From contig JAKSLX010000001.1 in assembly GCA_024400915.1 (NCBI GenBank), positions 1 to 64,000 on the forward strand: DNA of 64,000 nt, in the 5' to 3' direction. The notes below the pieces were generated by a model that worked only from the letters and a program-made list of their open reading frames with translations, was not told the origin of the DNA and did not search any database. A program made the position numbers and the translations under genes. This document shows, piece by piece, positions 50,515 to 59,917 of this stretch. Source of the stretch: Treponema sp. GTDB taxonomy: Bacteria; Spirochaetota; Spirochaetia; Treponematales; Treponemataceae. Within the stretch, counting starts at the first letter, position 1; each line of letters begins with the position of its first letter.

Positions 50515-52845
50515 TTAGCTGGCAAATCCTATCTTGCCAACTCCGTTCATTCTTTTTTCATCCTGAATTTTTACAAGTTCCCTAACTATGTATTCAGAAT
50601 CCAATCTGTCCTTAGGAACAAAACGAATCTTGCCGTTAAGGCTTCCAAAGTCACCTGGTGTTACGGAATCATACTTGCAGAGCTTTTCAACCTGTTCATC
50701 AGTAAACTTGTACTTGCCAAAGAAAGAGTTGAGCAATGTCTTGATTCCCCTTTCATCAAGAGCCTTAAACTCACTGATGATGTGGAAACGGCGAAGCATT
50801 GCAGGGTCCATAATCTTGCGGAGGTTGCTTGTGCAGATGCAGATGCCAGAAAACTCTTCCATCTGTGTAAGGAATTCATTGACCTGGGTTCTTTCCCAGG
50901 ACTGCTTTGCACCTGCACGATCAGCAAAGAAACTGTCTGCTTCGTCAAAAAGCAAAATGGAATCTGTTGTTTCCGCTTCTTCAAAGGCTGCGGCAATATT
51001 CTGTTCGGTTCTGCCTACATAAGGGTCAATGATGTCTGAACAGCGCTTGAGCAGAAGAGGTTTGCCAAGAATTTCAGAAATGTAACGGGCAAGTTCAGTT
51101 TTTCCAGTACCGCTAAGTCCATAGAAAAGACAGCGTACCCCTTCATTTCCTTCCGTAGCCTGGTTTTCCTTTTTGTACTCTTCCGCAGCCTTGAGCATTT
51201 CAACAATTTCATTAGCCTCAATAGAAGTGTTGAGTACAGACAAATCGTAGGACTTCTTAACGGAATCGCGAATTTTCTTTTTACCGAACAGAAGTTGAGA
51301 ATTTGCTTCAAGGACAGACTTGATGTCCTTGCGAACCTTGTCTTCCTTCCCCTTCTGGTAGTCCAAAGAGTTGATGGCCTTTACAACATTGTCAACGGAA
51401 GCACCAGTTACCTTGTAAGTGCTGAACATGTCGAGGATGTCGTTCTTGAGGGTAACAGGCATTTTAACCGACTTGAGTTTTCCTGCCGCAATGGAACGCA
51501 AAGTTTCCTTTGGCATGGCATTGAACTTGATGCTGTAGGTAAAGCGGCGCAATGTGGATTCATCCATTTCGGAAGTATAGTTTACAATCCAGATGACCTT
51601 GTTTTCAGAAGTTTCCGAAAGCATTCTGTTGACCGTACCTTTCTGAGGCGAGCTGAGCTTCATTCCAAAGAAACTGAATTCCTTGGTCTTGAGCACATTT
51701 TCTGCCTCATCAACCACAAGAACTGAATCTTCTTTTTTAAGGGAAAGGTAGCAATTGAGACGGCTGAGGGCTTTTACCTCCACATCGTCATCATCCTTCT
51801 TTCCGCTAACTTCAAGTTCATTCTTGTAAGATGTCATTTTAAGGCCAGCCTGTCTGATCAAAGCCTTGGCATATTCTGTCTTGCCCGCACCGGGAGCACC
51901 CAGCAAAAGTATATTGCACGGATTGTTTGACTTCAAAAGCTGAACTGCAACATCAGTCTGTTCCTGCGACACGCTGAAGGAATTCAGATCATAACTCTTT
52001 GCATTCCTTTCATTTTTTACGATGTCTGTAAAATAAAGGGACATGTCCTTTTCGCGAATTGCATCGATGGCATCCTCATCCATATCAGCGTCACAGTCCA
52101 TTAAACCAAAAGCCTTAAGTTTTCTGTCATCCTTAAGGGCCATGCGGATTTCTTTCTGGGATTTATTAGAACACTTTGAAAGAATTTCGTAACGGGTTAA
52201 ATCATCATGGCGGAACAAATCGTTTGCAACCATATAAGCTTCCTTACAGCTCTGAAGTCTGTAAGCACAGAGAAGAATCTTTGCTTCACCTTCCGAAAGC
52301 TTAAGAGTATCCACGGCAAACTGAATTGAACTCTTATCGTCAACAGCCTTCTTCACTTTTGCAGGCACAGGAATTCTTGAAGGCAAATCCACCGTATTTT
52401 CATCAAAGGTTCCAGGCTTTGTAAAGAATGTAAGGGCCGCAACCTTTGCAAAATTGGAATTACGGCCAGAAAACAATACGCGAACAAGATTAATGTCCCG
52501 CAAGTTATCTGTATCCCAGTTGCCGCAATTTTCCATAGTTGAATCATCCTCGCGGAAGTTCACCTTGAGTTTTCCCCTGTAACTAAAAGGATTCCTGTAC
52601 TTATCGCCGGGATTAATAGGTGTAAGCACCCTTGTCTTAACGAGTTTTCTAATGAGGGCATTCATAATTGCTTCTGAATGTGCCTGCAAATTCAATCTAT
52701 CAACAAGAGCATTGTAGAGCCACTGGATTTCTTCGTGGCTTGCCAAATCTTCAACATCAACTGTAAGCTGATAGAGATAGTAGGCAATGGCCAATGCTTC
52801 ATTTTCATTCAAATTCTTAACCTTTGTAATTGCATTTCCTATCAT
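50515..52845 (-). CDS. Two-domain AAA+ ATPase next to ClpP
   Basis: About 776 aa. ATG at 52845 is preferred (GGAAGG, 5 nt); a GTG two codons earlier is possible. The N-terminal ~290 residues are helical and unassigned. AAA domain 1 (~300-480): Walker A LLGAPGAGKTE (~318-326), Walker B VLVVDEAENVL. AAA domain 2 (~570-750): Walker A FYGLSGTGKTE, pore-like segment YVGRTEQNI, Walker B ILLFDEADSFF, sensor CTSNLRKIMDPAMLRRF. It lacks the Clp N-domain and no clear IGF/LGF ClpP-docking loop was seen. The second domain is of classical AAA (FtsH/SpoVK-like) type. Probably an unfoldase; partnership with ClpP is inferred from adjacency. Confidence 0.75.
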   Translation of the reverse strand: MIGNAITKVKNLNENEALAIAYYLYQLTVDVEDLASHEEIQWLYNALVDRLNLQAHSEAIMNALIRKLVKTRVLTPINPGDKYRNPFSYRGKLKVNFREDDSTMENCGNWDTDNLRDINLVRVLFSGRNSNFAKVAALTFFTKPGTFDENTVDLPSRIPVPAKVKKAVDDKSSIQFAVDTLKLSEGEAKILLCAYRLQSCKEAYMVANDLFRHDDLTRYEILSKCSNKSQKEIRMALKDDRKLKAFGLMDCDADMDEDAIDAIREKDMSLYFTDIVKNERNAKSYDLNSFSVSQEQTDVAVQLLKSNNPCNILLLGAPGAGKTEYAKALIRQAGLKMTSYKNELEVSGKKDDDDVEVKALSRLNCYLSLKKEDSVLVVDEAENVLKTKEFSFFGMKLSSPQKGTVNRMLSETSENKVIWIVNYTSEMDESTLRRFTYSIKFNAMPKETLRSIAAGKLKSVKMPVTLKNDILDMFSTYKVTGASVDNVVKAINSLDYQKGKEDKVRKDIKSVLEANSQLLFGKKKIRDSVKKSYDLSVLNTSIEANEIVEMLKAAEEYKKENQATEGNEGVRCLFYGLSGTGKTELARYISEILGKPLLLKRCSDIIDPYVGRTEQNIAAAFEEAETTDSILLFDEADSFFADRAGAKQSWERTQVNEFLTQMEEFSGICICTSNLRKIMDPAMLRRFHIISEFKALDERGIKTLLNSFFGKYKFTDEQVEKLCKYDSVTPGDFGSLNGKIRFVPKDRLDSEYIVRELVKIQDEKRMNGVGKIGFAS

Positions 52846-52979
52846 ATTCACCTTCCGTCTTTATTTTCTCGCCCACTCATCAGGGCTATGTATTTAATAT
52901 AGGAACATTTCTGTTCACTGACATTAAACTATTGATTTAAAATGCCCTAAGGCATCATTAACGCATACATACTTTTTTT

Positions 52980-53696
52980 TTATGCGGCACAGTTGCCGTA
53001 TCCGTTTTCACAGAGAATATTTTCCCTCAATTTTTCAAGGGAATTCATTTCTATTTTGCGAATTGTTTCTTTGGAATACCCCATTTCCTTGCCAATCTGC
53101 GAGAGGCTTAATGGTTCACTTCCATCAAGACCAAAGCGCTTTACCATAACAGTCATTTCTCTTTCGTCAAGTTTGCCAAGAGACTTCTCAAGCTGAATGT
53201 GGGTTTCTTTTTCACACACTTCATCCTGAGGATCCCCAAACTTTTCATCTTCAATCAAATTGCCCAGTGTTACATCACCGTCTTCATCACAACCGATTGA
53301 CTTATCAAGACTTGCTACCTTCCACTTCTTCATATCTTCAAATCTTGTAGCAGGAAATCTTACTCCTGTTGAAGTGTCGCGAATTGCTTGCTGAATTTCA
53401 GCCCTGATCCAGAAGGCACTGTAGGTAGAAAATTTGGCTCCATTTTCCGGATTGAACTTTGCAGCAGCCTTAATGAGACCAATATTTCCAGCTGACATGA
53501 GGTCTTCCATTTCCATATACCCCTGATACTTGTTTGCGATTTTTGCAACAAGGCGAAGATTGTGTTCAACCAATTTGTTCTGTGCCCATTTGTTTCCTGC
53601 GCGAGCTTTTGCAGCCAATGCCTTTTCTTCTTCTGAAGTAAGAACCGGAATTTTTGAAATTTCTTTGAAATAATAAGATGTGTTCATGTTAGTCAT
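52980..53696 (-). CDS. Sigma-70-family alternative sigma factor
   Basis: 238 aa. Region 1.2/2: YFKEISKIPVLTSEEEKALAAKARAG, LVEHNLRLVAKIANKYQG, MEDLMSAGNIGLIKAAAKFNP, FSTYSAFWIRAEIQQAIRD. Region 4: LDEREMTVMVKRFGLDG...SLSQIGKEMGYSKETIRKIEMNSLEKLR. It lacks region 1.1 and the long insert of the housekeeping factor, so it is an RpoH/RpoS-like alternative sigma. AAGG precedes the ATG. It lies upstream of the AAA+/ClpP genes in the same direction (134 nt gap) and has its own strong promoter and a ~185-nt leader. Confidence 0.88.
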   Translation of the reverse strand: MTNMNTSYYFKEISKIPVLTSEEEKALAAKARAGNKWAQNKLVEHNLRLVAKIANKYQGYMEMEDLMSAGNIGLIKAAAKFNPENGAKFSTYSAFWIRAEIQQAIRDTSTGVRFPATRFEDMKKWKVASLDKSIGCDEDGDVTLGNLIEDEKFGDPQDEVCEKETHIQLEKSLGKLDEREMTVMVKRFGLDGSEPLSLSQIGKEMGYSKETIRKIEMNSLEKLRENILCENGYGNCAA

Positions 53697-53883
53697 TTTT
53701 ATTACCTTGCAATAAATGCGACTGGAACGAAATACCTTTCGGTAAGCTAAACTCCCTCACCACTTTTTATTCAGGATGTGGTTTCCCGACAGTTTTTTTC
53801 GCGCCGACCCCGTCGACCTACTTTCTGATTTTCCTTCCTTTGCAATGTCAAAGAACTTTCTTTTCTCTGCCCAAAAATTAGGG
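53697..53883 (-). promoter_or_regulatory. Long 5' leader of the sigma-factor gene
   Basis: About 185 nt between the predicted transcription start and ATG, with no gene. It contains TACC-GAAA-GGTA near the start codon side and a GC-rich GTCGACGGGGTCGGCGCG stretch unlike the AT-rich surroundings. A structured leader of a stress sigma could act as a thermosensor or an sRNA target. No known riboswitch consensus recognised. Confidence 0.4.
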
Positions 53884-53889
53884 AATATG

Positions 53890-53918
53890 AATATAGTACC
53901 CAAGTTGCAAATCGTCAA
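53890..53918 (-). promoter_or_regulatory. Sigma-70-type promoter for the sigma-factor gene
   Basis: TTGACG (-35, 53918-53913), 17-bp spacer, TATATT (-10, 53895-53890) on the minus strand. Near-consensus, so the sigma gene should be transcribed by the housekeeping polymerase. Confidence 0.7.
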
Positions 53919-53919
53919 C

Positions 53920-54133
53920 TTTTAAAAGCTTTTTTGATTTTTTTTTCGACGTTGAACTTGTAAATATAATATATATTGCACCCCTTATCATTTTGTGATA
54001 AAGGATGAAATATTTATATTATTTTTTTATCGGACGACTGGATTGAGAAGCTTTCGTTCTTGGCAACTTTTCTGAGAATAATCCAGTTCAAAATATAACA
54101 GGAGAATTATAGATATAAATAAATTTCAAAAAA
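53920..54133. other. Intergenic region with hairpins, possible small RNA
   Basis: No gene. Two inverted repeats: TTATCA/TGATAA near 53987-54001 and ACTGGATT (about 54038) with AATCCAGT (about 54079). They could be part of a small RNA, but promoter and terminator are not convincing. Confidence 0.25.
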
Positions 54134-54165
54134 AATGTCAGTCCGTATCATAACCGACTGACATT
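54134..54165 (-). terminator. Terminator of the csoR-copA operon
   Basis: AATGTCAGTC and GACTGACATT form a 10-bp stem; on the minus strand it is followed by T8. Confidence 0.85.
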
Positions 54166-54187
54166 CTATATAGAATACAATTATCGT

Positions 54188-56725
54188 TTATGCTTCCAAA
54201 ATACCACAGTATTCGTAACCTGCATCGGTTATGGCAGACTTGATTGCTTCTTCACCTACAGCTTTTGAAGTGTCAATTACAACAAGATTTTTTTCGTGAT
54301 CCGGAATCGCACTTGTAATTCCTTCAATTGCTTCAAGAGCCTTCTTTACATGACCTTCACAATGAGAACACATCATACCTTTAACACTGATTTTCATAAT
54401 CATACCTTCCTTAAAAATTGATTTATCTATCAAATCCTTATTCACAGGATTTTTTACGGTTTTGTCTTTTCTGCAGTCGTTTACATTCACAAAGTTAAGT
54501 CTGAGTGCATTTGAAACAACGCAGAAACTTGAAAGTCCCATGGCAGCCGCACCAAACATTGGGTTCAATTGCCAGCCAAAAGCCTTTATGAAGCATCCGG
54601 CAGCCAAAGGAATTCCTATAATATTATAGAAGAATGCCCAGAATAAATTCTCGTGGATGTTTCTTATTGCAGCACGGCTTACCCTAATAGCACGTACTAC
54701 ATCCATCAAACTGCTTTTCATGAGAACAACATCTGCCGCATCAATGGCAATATCTGTCCCAGCTCCAATGGCAATTCCAGTATCTGCCAAAGTCAAAGCC
54801 GGAGCATCATTGATGCCATCACCAACCATGGCAACCGTTCCGTTTTCCTTAAGCAGTTTTATAACAGCTTCTTTTCCATCGGGTTTTACTCCGCTTACAA
54901 CTTCATCAACGCCCGCTTTTGCAGCAATGGAATTGGCAGTAATTTCATTGTCTCCGCTCACCATCACAACATGAATTCCCATTTTCTTAAGATGACTGAT
55001 AGCGCTGGCTGAATCTTCTTTTATTGTATCTGCAACTGCAATGATTCCAAGGAGGTCTGTCCCCCTTGCAAAGAGAACCGGTGTTTTTCCTTCCCCTGAA
55101 AATTCCTTCATTTTATTTTTAATTTCAGAAGGAACTGAACCAATAGGTTTTAAAACAAAGTCTAGGTTTCCGCCAAAGATTTTTTCACCTTCAAGATAAG
55201 CACACAACCCATTGCCGGAAAATGTTTCAAAGTTATCGGTTTCCTTTACTTCAACGGATTTTTCTTCTGCCCATTTCATAATTGCCTTTGAAATCGGATG
55301 CTCACTTTTTGCTTCAAGGGAGGCTGCAACAGAAATCAAAATCTCGTTAGACACATTTTTTGCAGGGAAAATATCAGTAACCTGCATGACTCCGCTAGTT
55401 ATTGTTCCGGTTTTATCCAATGCAATGATCTGTGTCTTTCCAACCTGTTCCAAGGATGCGGCAGTCTTAAAAAGAATTCCGTTTTTTGCACCAACTCCAT
55501 TTCCAACCATAATGGCAACAGGAGTTGCAAGCCCCAAAGCACATGGACAGCTAATGACAAGAACAGAAACAGCACGAGAAAGAACAAAACCCAAAGGCTG
55601 GCCAACCATCATCCATATAATAAAAGTTACCAATGAAATTCCAATGACGGATGGAACAAATACTCCAGAAACCCTGTCTGCAATTTTTGCTATTGGAGCT
55701 TTTGTGCTGGCAGCATCACTTACCATCCTGATTATTTCCGAAAGGGTTGTGTCCTGGCCGACTCTTGTAGCTTCACAGATAAGATACCCTGATGTATTTA
55801 TTGTTGCGGTAGAAACTTCATCGCCTGATTTTTTATCGACAGGAACACTCTCTCCCGTAAGGGCAGATTCATTGACTGCACTTTCTCCTTCAATAACAAT
55901 TCCATCAACAGGAATCTTTTCACCGGGTCTGACAACAAAGCTATCTCCTTTTTTGACTTCTTCAACTGGAACAAGAATTTCCTTCCCATTTACAAGGAGC
56001 ACTGCCGTTTTGGGAGCTAGATCCATAAGAGTCTTCAGTGCATCAGTTGTCTTTCCCTTTGAGTAGGCCTCAAGAGTTTTTCCTATAGTGATTAAAGTTA
56101 AAATGGTTGCGGCAGATTCAAAATAAAACTGATCCATATAATACATGACCTGATTTTCATCACCAGACAAAACATTTCCCGTCATGGCAAAAAGGGCATA
56201 GACACTGTAAGCAAAAGATGCTGTTGCTCCAAGGGCCACAAGAGAATCCATGTTTGGAGAACGATGAACAAGCCCTTTAAATCCATTTATGAAAAACTTC
56301 TGGTTTATGACCATTACAAGACCTGCAAGCAAAAGTTCATAGAGTCCCATGGCTACATGATTGCCAATAAAAAAAGATGGCAGAGGCCAGTTCCACATCA
56401 TATGCCCCATGGAGACATACATCAACGGAACCAGAAGAAGAACAGAAGCAACTAAACGCTTTCTTAATTTAGACACTTCCCCATTACTAATTTTTAATTC
56501 CTTATTTTCACTTCCTGATTTCTCATCCCCAACTGGGAATGCTCCATAGCCTGCATTTTCAACAGCCTTGATGATTAAAGATGAATCGGCAGAACCTTCC
56601 ACTCCCATGGAATTTGTAAGTAAATTTACTGAACAGGATGAAACTCCCTCCACAGAATTAACGGCTTTTTCAATTCTCGCAACGCAGGCGGCACAACTCA
56701 TACCTGTCACATTGTATCTTTTCAT
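54188..56725 (-). CDS. copA: Copper-exporting P-type ATPase with fused C-terminal CopZ-like domain
   Basis: 845 aa. N-terminal heavy-metal domain [15 protein letters not shown] (CxxC), then eight membrane segments. Metal site CPC in [16 protein letters not shown]; phosphorylation motif [21 protein letters not shown] hinge; HP motif SEHPISKAI. These define a P1B-1 Cu+ exporter. Unusually, after the last helices (~residue 760) a ~70-residue second heavy-metal domain follows ([21 protein letters not shown]), which looks exactly like the separate chaperone CopZ. An internal ribosome-binding site precedes that Met. Coded 9 nt after csoR. Confidence 0.93.
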   Translation of the reverse strand: MKRYNVTGMSCAACVARIEKAVNSVEGVSSCSVNLLTNSMGVEGSADSSLIIKAVENAGYGAFPVGDEKSGSENKELKISNGEVSKLRKRLVASVLLLVPLMYVSMGHMMWNWPLPSFFIGNHVAMGLYELLLAGLVMVINQKFFINGFKGLVHRSPNMDSLVALGATASFAYSVYALFAMTGNVLSGDENQVMYYMDQFYFESAATILTLITIGKTLEAYSKGKTTDALKTLMDLAPKTAVLLVNGKEILVPVEEVKKGDSFVVRPGEKIPVDGIVIEGESAVNESALTGESVPVDKKSGDEVSTATINTSGYLICEATRVGQDTTLSEIIRMVSDAASTKAPIAKIADRVSGVFVPSVIGISLVTFIIWMMVGQPLGFVLSRAVSVLVISCPCALGLATPVAIMVGNGVGAKNGILFKTAASLEQVGKTQIIALDKTGTITSGVMQVTDIFPAKNVSNEILISVAASLEAKSEHPISKAIMKWAEEKSVEVKETDNFETFSGNGLCAYLEGEKIFGGNLDFVLKPIGSVPSEIKNKMKEFSGEGKTPVLFARGTDLLGIIAVADTIKEDSASAISHLKKMGIHVVMVSGDNEITANSIAAKAGVDEVVSGVKPDGKEAVIKLLKENGTVAMVGDGINDAPALTLADTGIAIGAGTDIAIDAADVVLMKSSLMDVVRAIRVSRAAIRNIHENLFWAFFYNIIGIPLAAGCFIKAFGWQLNPMFGAAAMGLSSFCVVSNALRLNFVNVNDCRKDKTVKNPVNKDLIDKSIFKEGMIMKISVKGMMCSHCEGHVKKALEAIEGITSAIPDHEKNLVVIDTSKAVGEEAIKSAITDAGYEYCGILEA
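54395..54412 (-). promoter_or_regulatory. Internal ribosome-binding site for a free CopZ-like product
   Basis: AAGGAAGG, 7 nt, then ATG (54397-54395) in frame within copA. Translation from here gives a 69-aa protein (54188-54397) that is a complete copper chaperone with GMMCSHC. Confidence 0.5.
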
Positions 56726-56734
56726 GACCGCCTC

Positions 56735-57058
56735 CTACTTCATCATCCTTCTGAAGGTATCCATAAGTTCATCTATTACAGAGTCATTGCCATTCCTAAT
56801 ATTTTCAACGACACAAGTCTTCATATGATTTGCAAGTAGAACCTTGTTAAAACTGTTAAGCGCAGAAGTTATTGCAGAAACCTGAAGAATAACGTCAGTG
56901 CAGTAGGCACTGTTTTCCAGCATATTTTCTACACCGCGAACCTGTCCTTCTATACGCTTTAGTCGATTCATCAAATCCTTATATTCCTTATCCTGCCTTT
57001 CCTTGCGCTTTCCAGAGCAAAATGGACATGTTTCTTCTGTAGATTTCTTAGTTTTCAT
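56735..57058 (-). CDS. csoR: CsoR-type copper-sensing repressor
   Basis: 107 aa from ATG at 57058 (AAGGAAG, 6 nt); the longer frame is spurious. DUF156 fold: LMNRLKRIEGQVRGVENMLENSAYCTDVILQVSAITSALNSFNKVLLANHMKTCV. The Cu(I) ligands C-x-H-x-x-C of CsoR are present as Cys in YCTDV, His in ANHMKTC and the Cys at the end of that motif. An N-terminal CPFC pair is an addition found in some copies. It represses copA and itself until copper binds; a matching operator lies 22 bp upstream. Confidence 0.9.
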   Translation of the reverse strand: MKTKKSTEETCPFCSGKRKERQDKEYKDLMNRLKRIEGQVRGVENMLENSAYCTDVILQVSAITSALNSFNKVLLANHMKTCVVENIRNGNDSVIDELMDTFRRMMK

Positions 57059-57079
57059 GAATTTCTTCCTTATAGTCAT

Positions 57080-57098
57080 TATACCCCATAGGGGTATA
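57080..57098. promoter_or_regulatory. CsoR operator overlapping the csoR promoter
   Basis: TATACCCC-ATA-GGGGTATA, a perfect 8-bp-arm palindrome of CsoR-box type. On the minus strand it overlaps a TATAAT -10, so bound repressor would block RNA polymerase. Confidence 0.8.
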
Positions 57099-57239
57099 TG
57101 TATAAGAATAATCAAATTATAAGTTTTGGTCAAATTTAATATAGACTTGCCTATAGCAAAAATTATTTCAGCACACCTTGAATAAAAAAAACATTTAATA
57201 TAATTTCTTTTCAAAAATTATTAACACAAGGCGATTTTC

Positions 57240-58394
57240 ATGAAAAAAATTTTAATAGCATTTACCGTTTCTCTTTTTATTTCCACAGTCTTTGCAAAGG
57301 AACTTGAATTCAAAGGTAATCTTTTATGGGGAGGAAATATTGCTCAGGAAGACTATGACAGCAAATCAGATGAGATGATAAAAAAAATCGGAAAGAATTA
57401 TCTTCTTGGAGATGTAATTCTTTCAACTGACAAACTTACAGCAGGCGGAAAAATTTACTACCGCATTCCAGCCATGGAAAAATCAGAAGAACTTTCTCAG
57501 CGCATGGAAATAAAGAGGGCCTTTGTAAGAGTTCGTCCGATGGGAAATCAGCTTCTTGAAATTTCTGGGGGCAAACTATATTCATACTATCTTCCCGGCA
57601 ACTTTTTTCAGATTTCGGAAACCTATACAGGAGCTTCACGCTGGGGAGAAAGCGGAGTTGGTGCCAAGTCAGAATGGAATGGATGGACATTTGGACTTTC
57701 ACTTCCTGTAGGAGAGACTTCAAGTAAAGTTGAAACTGCGACAAAGACAGAAGATTTCTTTGCTATAAACGGTGCTCTTGGCTACGATTTTTCAACGATT
57801 GATTCCTCATATCCATTTAAACTGAACGGAACTACAGGTTTTAGAAAAACAAAGAAAGACGGAGACCCAAACTACGACAGGATTTTTGCTGCAAGCCTTT
57901 ATTACACTCCGAAATTAAACGGCTTCGTAAACAAAATGTATGCGACCCTCACCTACAGCTATAATGCTAAACCTTTTGTTGCAAATACAGGATTATCGCC
58001 TCTTATCAATAAAAACGATACTGATCTTAGTCTCTGCCATATTGTTTCCTTTAACTACAGATCTTACTTTGGCCCTGTTCACTTTACTTTTGAAGGAGAA
58101 GCTGGAAAATCAACTACAGCAGAAAAAGTTCCTCTTTATGCCGCAACACAGTTCCTGATTCCATTTACTGAAGTATTTGCAGTCAAACCAAGGTTCATGT
58201 ATCACGCCGCAATCAATCTTGATGACAGCGATGAAACCCGTACCTCATGGGAACTCTATCCACGACTCTGGATTACACCGAACAAAAACTGGAACATTTC
58301 ACTTGGTGCAGATTTTATCAGGAAACAGATAAGCAAGGATGACTGGAAGTGGGAATGGTCAATTCCTTTCTATGTTGAATACAAAATAAAATAG
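57240..58394 (+). CDS. Outer-membrane beta-barrel-like protein
   Basis: 384 aa with a signal peptide (MKKILIAFTVSLFISTVFA). The mature part alternates polar and aromatic residues in many short strands (GGKIYYRIPA, KMYATLTYSYNAKPF, FNYRSYFGPVHFTFEGEAG) and ends WSIPFYVEYKIK, with Tyr/Lys close to the C-terminus, as in spirochaete or Gram-negative porin-like barrels. Likely an outer-membrane channel. It is just upstream of the cobalamin riboswitch and reads the same way; it may be part of cobalt/cobalamin uptake, but it is not under that riboswitch. Confidence 0.6.
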   Translation: MKKILIAFTVSLFISTVFAKELEFKGNLLWGGNIAQEDYDSKSDEMIKKIGKNYLLGDVILSTDKLTAGGKIYYRIPAMEKSEELSQRMEIKRAFVRVRPMGNQLLEISGGKLYSYYLPGNFFQISETYTGASRWGESGVGAKSEWNGWTFGLSLPVGETSSKVETATKTEDFFAINGALGYDFSTIDSSYPFKLNGTTGFRKTKKDGDPNYDRIFAASLYYTPKLNGFVNKMYATLTYSYNAKPFVANTGLSPLINKNDTDLSLCHIVSFNYRSYFGPVHFTFEGEAGKSTTAEKVPLYAATQFLIPFTEVFAVKPRFMYHAAINLDDSDETRTSWELYPRLWITPNKNWNISLGADFIRKQISKDDWKWEWSIPFYVEYKIK

Positions 58395-58417
58395 TGTTAT
58401 CATACACGCCATAACAG

Positions 58418-58590
58418 TAGCCGGTGCTGGTCTGCAAAAGCAAGAACCAGTTAAAAGGGAAGCAGGTTAAAATCCTGCACGATCTCGTCACTGTGATTGG
58501 GGAGTCTTTGCCAGATAATGCCACTGGATTTATTCCGGGAAGGTTTGGTAAAGGCGGTGATCCTTCAGTCAGGAAACCTGCCGTCTATAA
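58418..58590 (+). ncRNA. Adenosylcobalamin riboswitch
   Basis: Consensus blocks in order: CCGGTGCTGGT, TTAAAAGGGAAGCAGGTTAAAATCCTGC (58453-58480), TCGTCACTGTGAT, AATGCCACTGG, CCGGGAAGG, and the B12 box CAGTCAGGAAACCTGCC (58565-58582). A terminator follows, so cobalamin binding should stop transcription of the cbiK operon. Confidence 0.93.
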
Positions 58591-58677
58591 TAGTACAGGA
58601 ATAAATTCCAGATCACGAGCAATTGGTCGTACTTGCATTTTACTCATGCAAAGCGTTTATATGACACGCAAACAATT

Positions 58678-58717
58678 GCCCTGAATTTCTTTTTGGAAAA
58701 TCGGGGCATTTTTTATT
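58678..58717 (+). terminator. Expression-platform terminator of the riboswitch
   Basis: GCCCTGAATTTC pairs with GAAAATCGGGGC (one mismatch, one G-T) followed by ATTTTTT, between the aptamer and cbiK. Confidence 0.75.
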
Positions 58718-58748
58718 TAAATATATTTCTGGAAAGGAAGGAAAAAAA

Positions 58749-59876
58749 ATGAAAAAGAATTTTTTCATGATGCTGATTTGTGCACTACTCGCATTTACTT
58801 TCGCAGGATGCAACAAAGACGCAAAGGACAAGAAGGCAGCAGACAAGGTTGCAGCCCTCATCGATGCAATTTATGTTCAGGAACGCAACGACAAGACCGA
58901 CGAACAGTGTGCAGCAGCAAAGAAGGCATGGGATGCACTTACAGATGCTCAGAAGGAACTTGTTGAAGGCAAAGAAGCAGATCCAGATTACTTTGGACGC
59001 GACACAGGCGATGCATCAAAGGACAATGCACTTAACCAGGACAATATCGGCGAAGATGAAATTCTCGTGGTTTCCTTCGGAACTTCTTTCAACGACAGCC
59101 GTGCAGAAGACATCTACGGAATCGAAAAGGCAGTTCAGGCTGCAAACCCATCCTGGTCTGTTCGCCGTGCATTTACGGCACAGATCATCATTAACCATGT
59201 TCAGGCCCGCGAAAACGAAAAAATTGACAACATGGATCAGGCACTTGAGCGCGCAATTGCAAATGGCGTTAAGAACCTGGTGATTCAACCAACACACCTT
59301 ATGCACGGCGCAGAATACGATGAACTTTCAGAAGCCGTAGAAAAATACGCAGACAAGTTTGAATCAGTTGCAATCGCAGAACCACTTCTCGGTGAAGTTG
59401 GAAAGGATGCTTCAGTAATCAACGCAGACAAAGAAGCTGTTGCAAAGGCAGTTGTTGCAGAAGCAAATGTTCCATCTGATACAGCACTTGTCCTTATGGG
59501 GCATGGTACAAGCCACACTGCAAAGGTATCTTACAGCCAGATGCAGACACAGATGAACAAACTTGGATATAAGAATGTTTTCATCGGTACAGTTGAAGGG
59601 GAACCAGAAGAAACAGCTTGTGATGCAGTTATTGAAACTGTAAAGAATGCAGGATTCAAGAAGGTTATCCTCCGCCCTCTCATGGTAGTTGCAGGTGACC
59701 ACGCAAACAACGACATGGCTGGCGATGATGATGATTCATGGAAGACCATGTTTGTTGCTTCAAAAGCATTCGATTCTGTTGAATGCCAGATTGAAGGTCT
59801 CGGAAGAATTCCTGCAATCCAGTCCCTTTATGTTGCACATACAGCAAAAGTTGTTGACAGCGTAAAAAAAAATTAG
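58749..59876 (+). CDS. cbiK: Lipoprotein sirohydrochlorin cobaltochelatase
   Basis: 375 aa. Signal with lipobox FAGC, so exported and lipid-anchored, like periplasmic CbiK-P of Desulfovibrio. Residues ~25-90 form a helical linker. The chelatase domain begins EILVVSFGTSFNDSRAEDI and includes VIQPTHLMHGAEYDEL (first metal His), LVLMGHGTSHTAKVSYSQM (second His) and LRPLMVVAGDHANNDMAGDD. It inserts cobalt (or iron) into a tetrapyrrole; outside the cytoplasm it may instead bind and deliver metal or heme. GGAAGG precedes the ATG. The gene ends in an A9 run that joins another frame. Confidence 0.88.
   Translation: MKKNFFMMLICALLAFTFAGCNKDAKDKKAADKVAALIDAIYVQERNDKTDEQCAAAKKAWDALTDAQKELVEGKEADPDYFGRDTGDASKDNALNQDNIGEDEILVVSFGTSFNDSRAEDIYGIEKAVQAANPSWSVRRAFTAQIIINHVQARENEKIDNMDQALERAIANGVKNLVIQPTHLMHGAEYDELSEAVEKYADKFESVAIAEPLLGEVGKDASVINADKEAVAKAVVAEANVPSDTALVLMGHGTSHTAKVSYSQMQTQMNKLGYKNVFIGTVEGEPEETACDAVIETVKNAGFKKVILRPLMVVAGDHANNDMAGDDDDSWKTMFVASKAFDSVECQIEGLGRIPAIQSLYVAHTAKVVDSVKKN
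59864..59872 (+). promoter_or_regulatory. A9 slippery run, probable frameshift or slippage site
   Basis: GT-AAAAAAAAA-TTAG: in frame 0 cbiK stops (VKKN-stop). One base back, the reading continues KKKLDDGIYSVKFNTDSSMF straight into the next domain. The downstream frame lacks a start before its domain begins. Confidence 0.6.
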
Positions 59877-59917
59877 ATGACGGGATATATTCCGTAAAAT
59901 TCAATACGGACAGTTCA

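Noticed and set aside
55212..56066. 284-codon plus-strand frame opposite copA.
   Set aside because: Antisense shadow of a well-supported copA; Ser/Thr/Pro/Ile-rich composition typical of such shadows and no ribosome-binding site.
58581..58600. TATAAT just after the cobalamin riboswitch as a separate promoter for cbiK.
   Set aside because: No matching -35 is evident, and the aptamer-terminator-cbiK order explains control from an upstream promoter.
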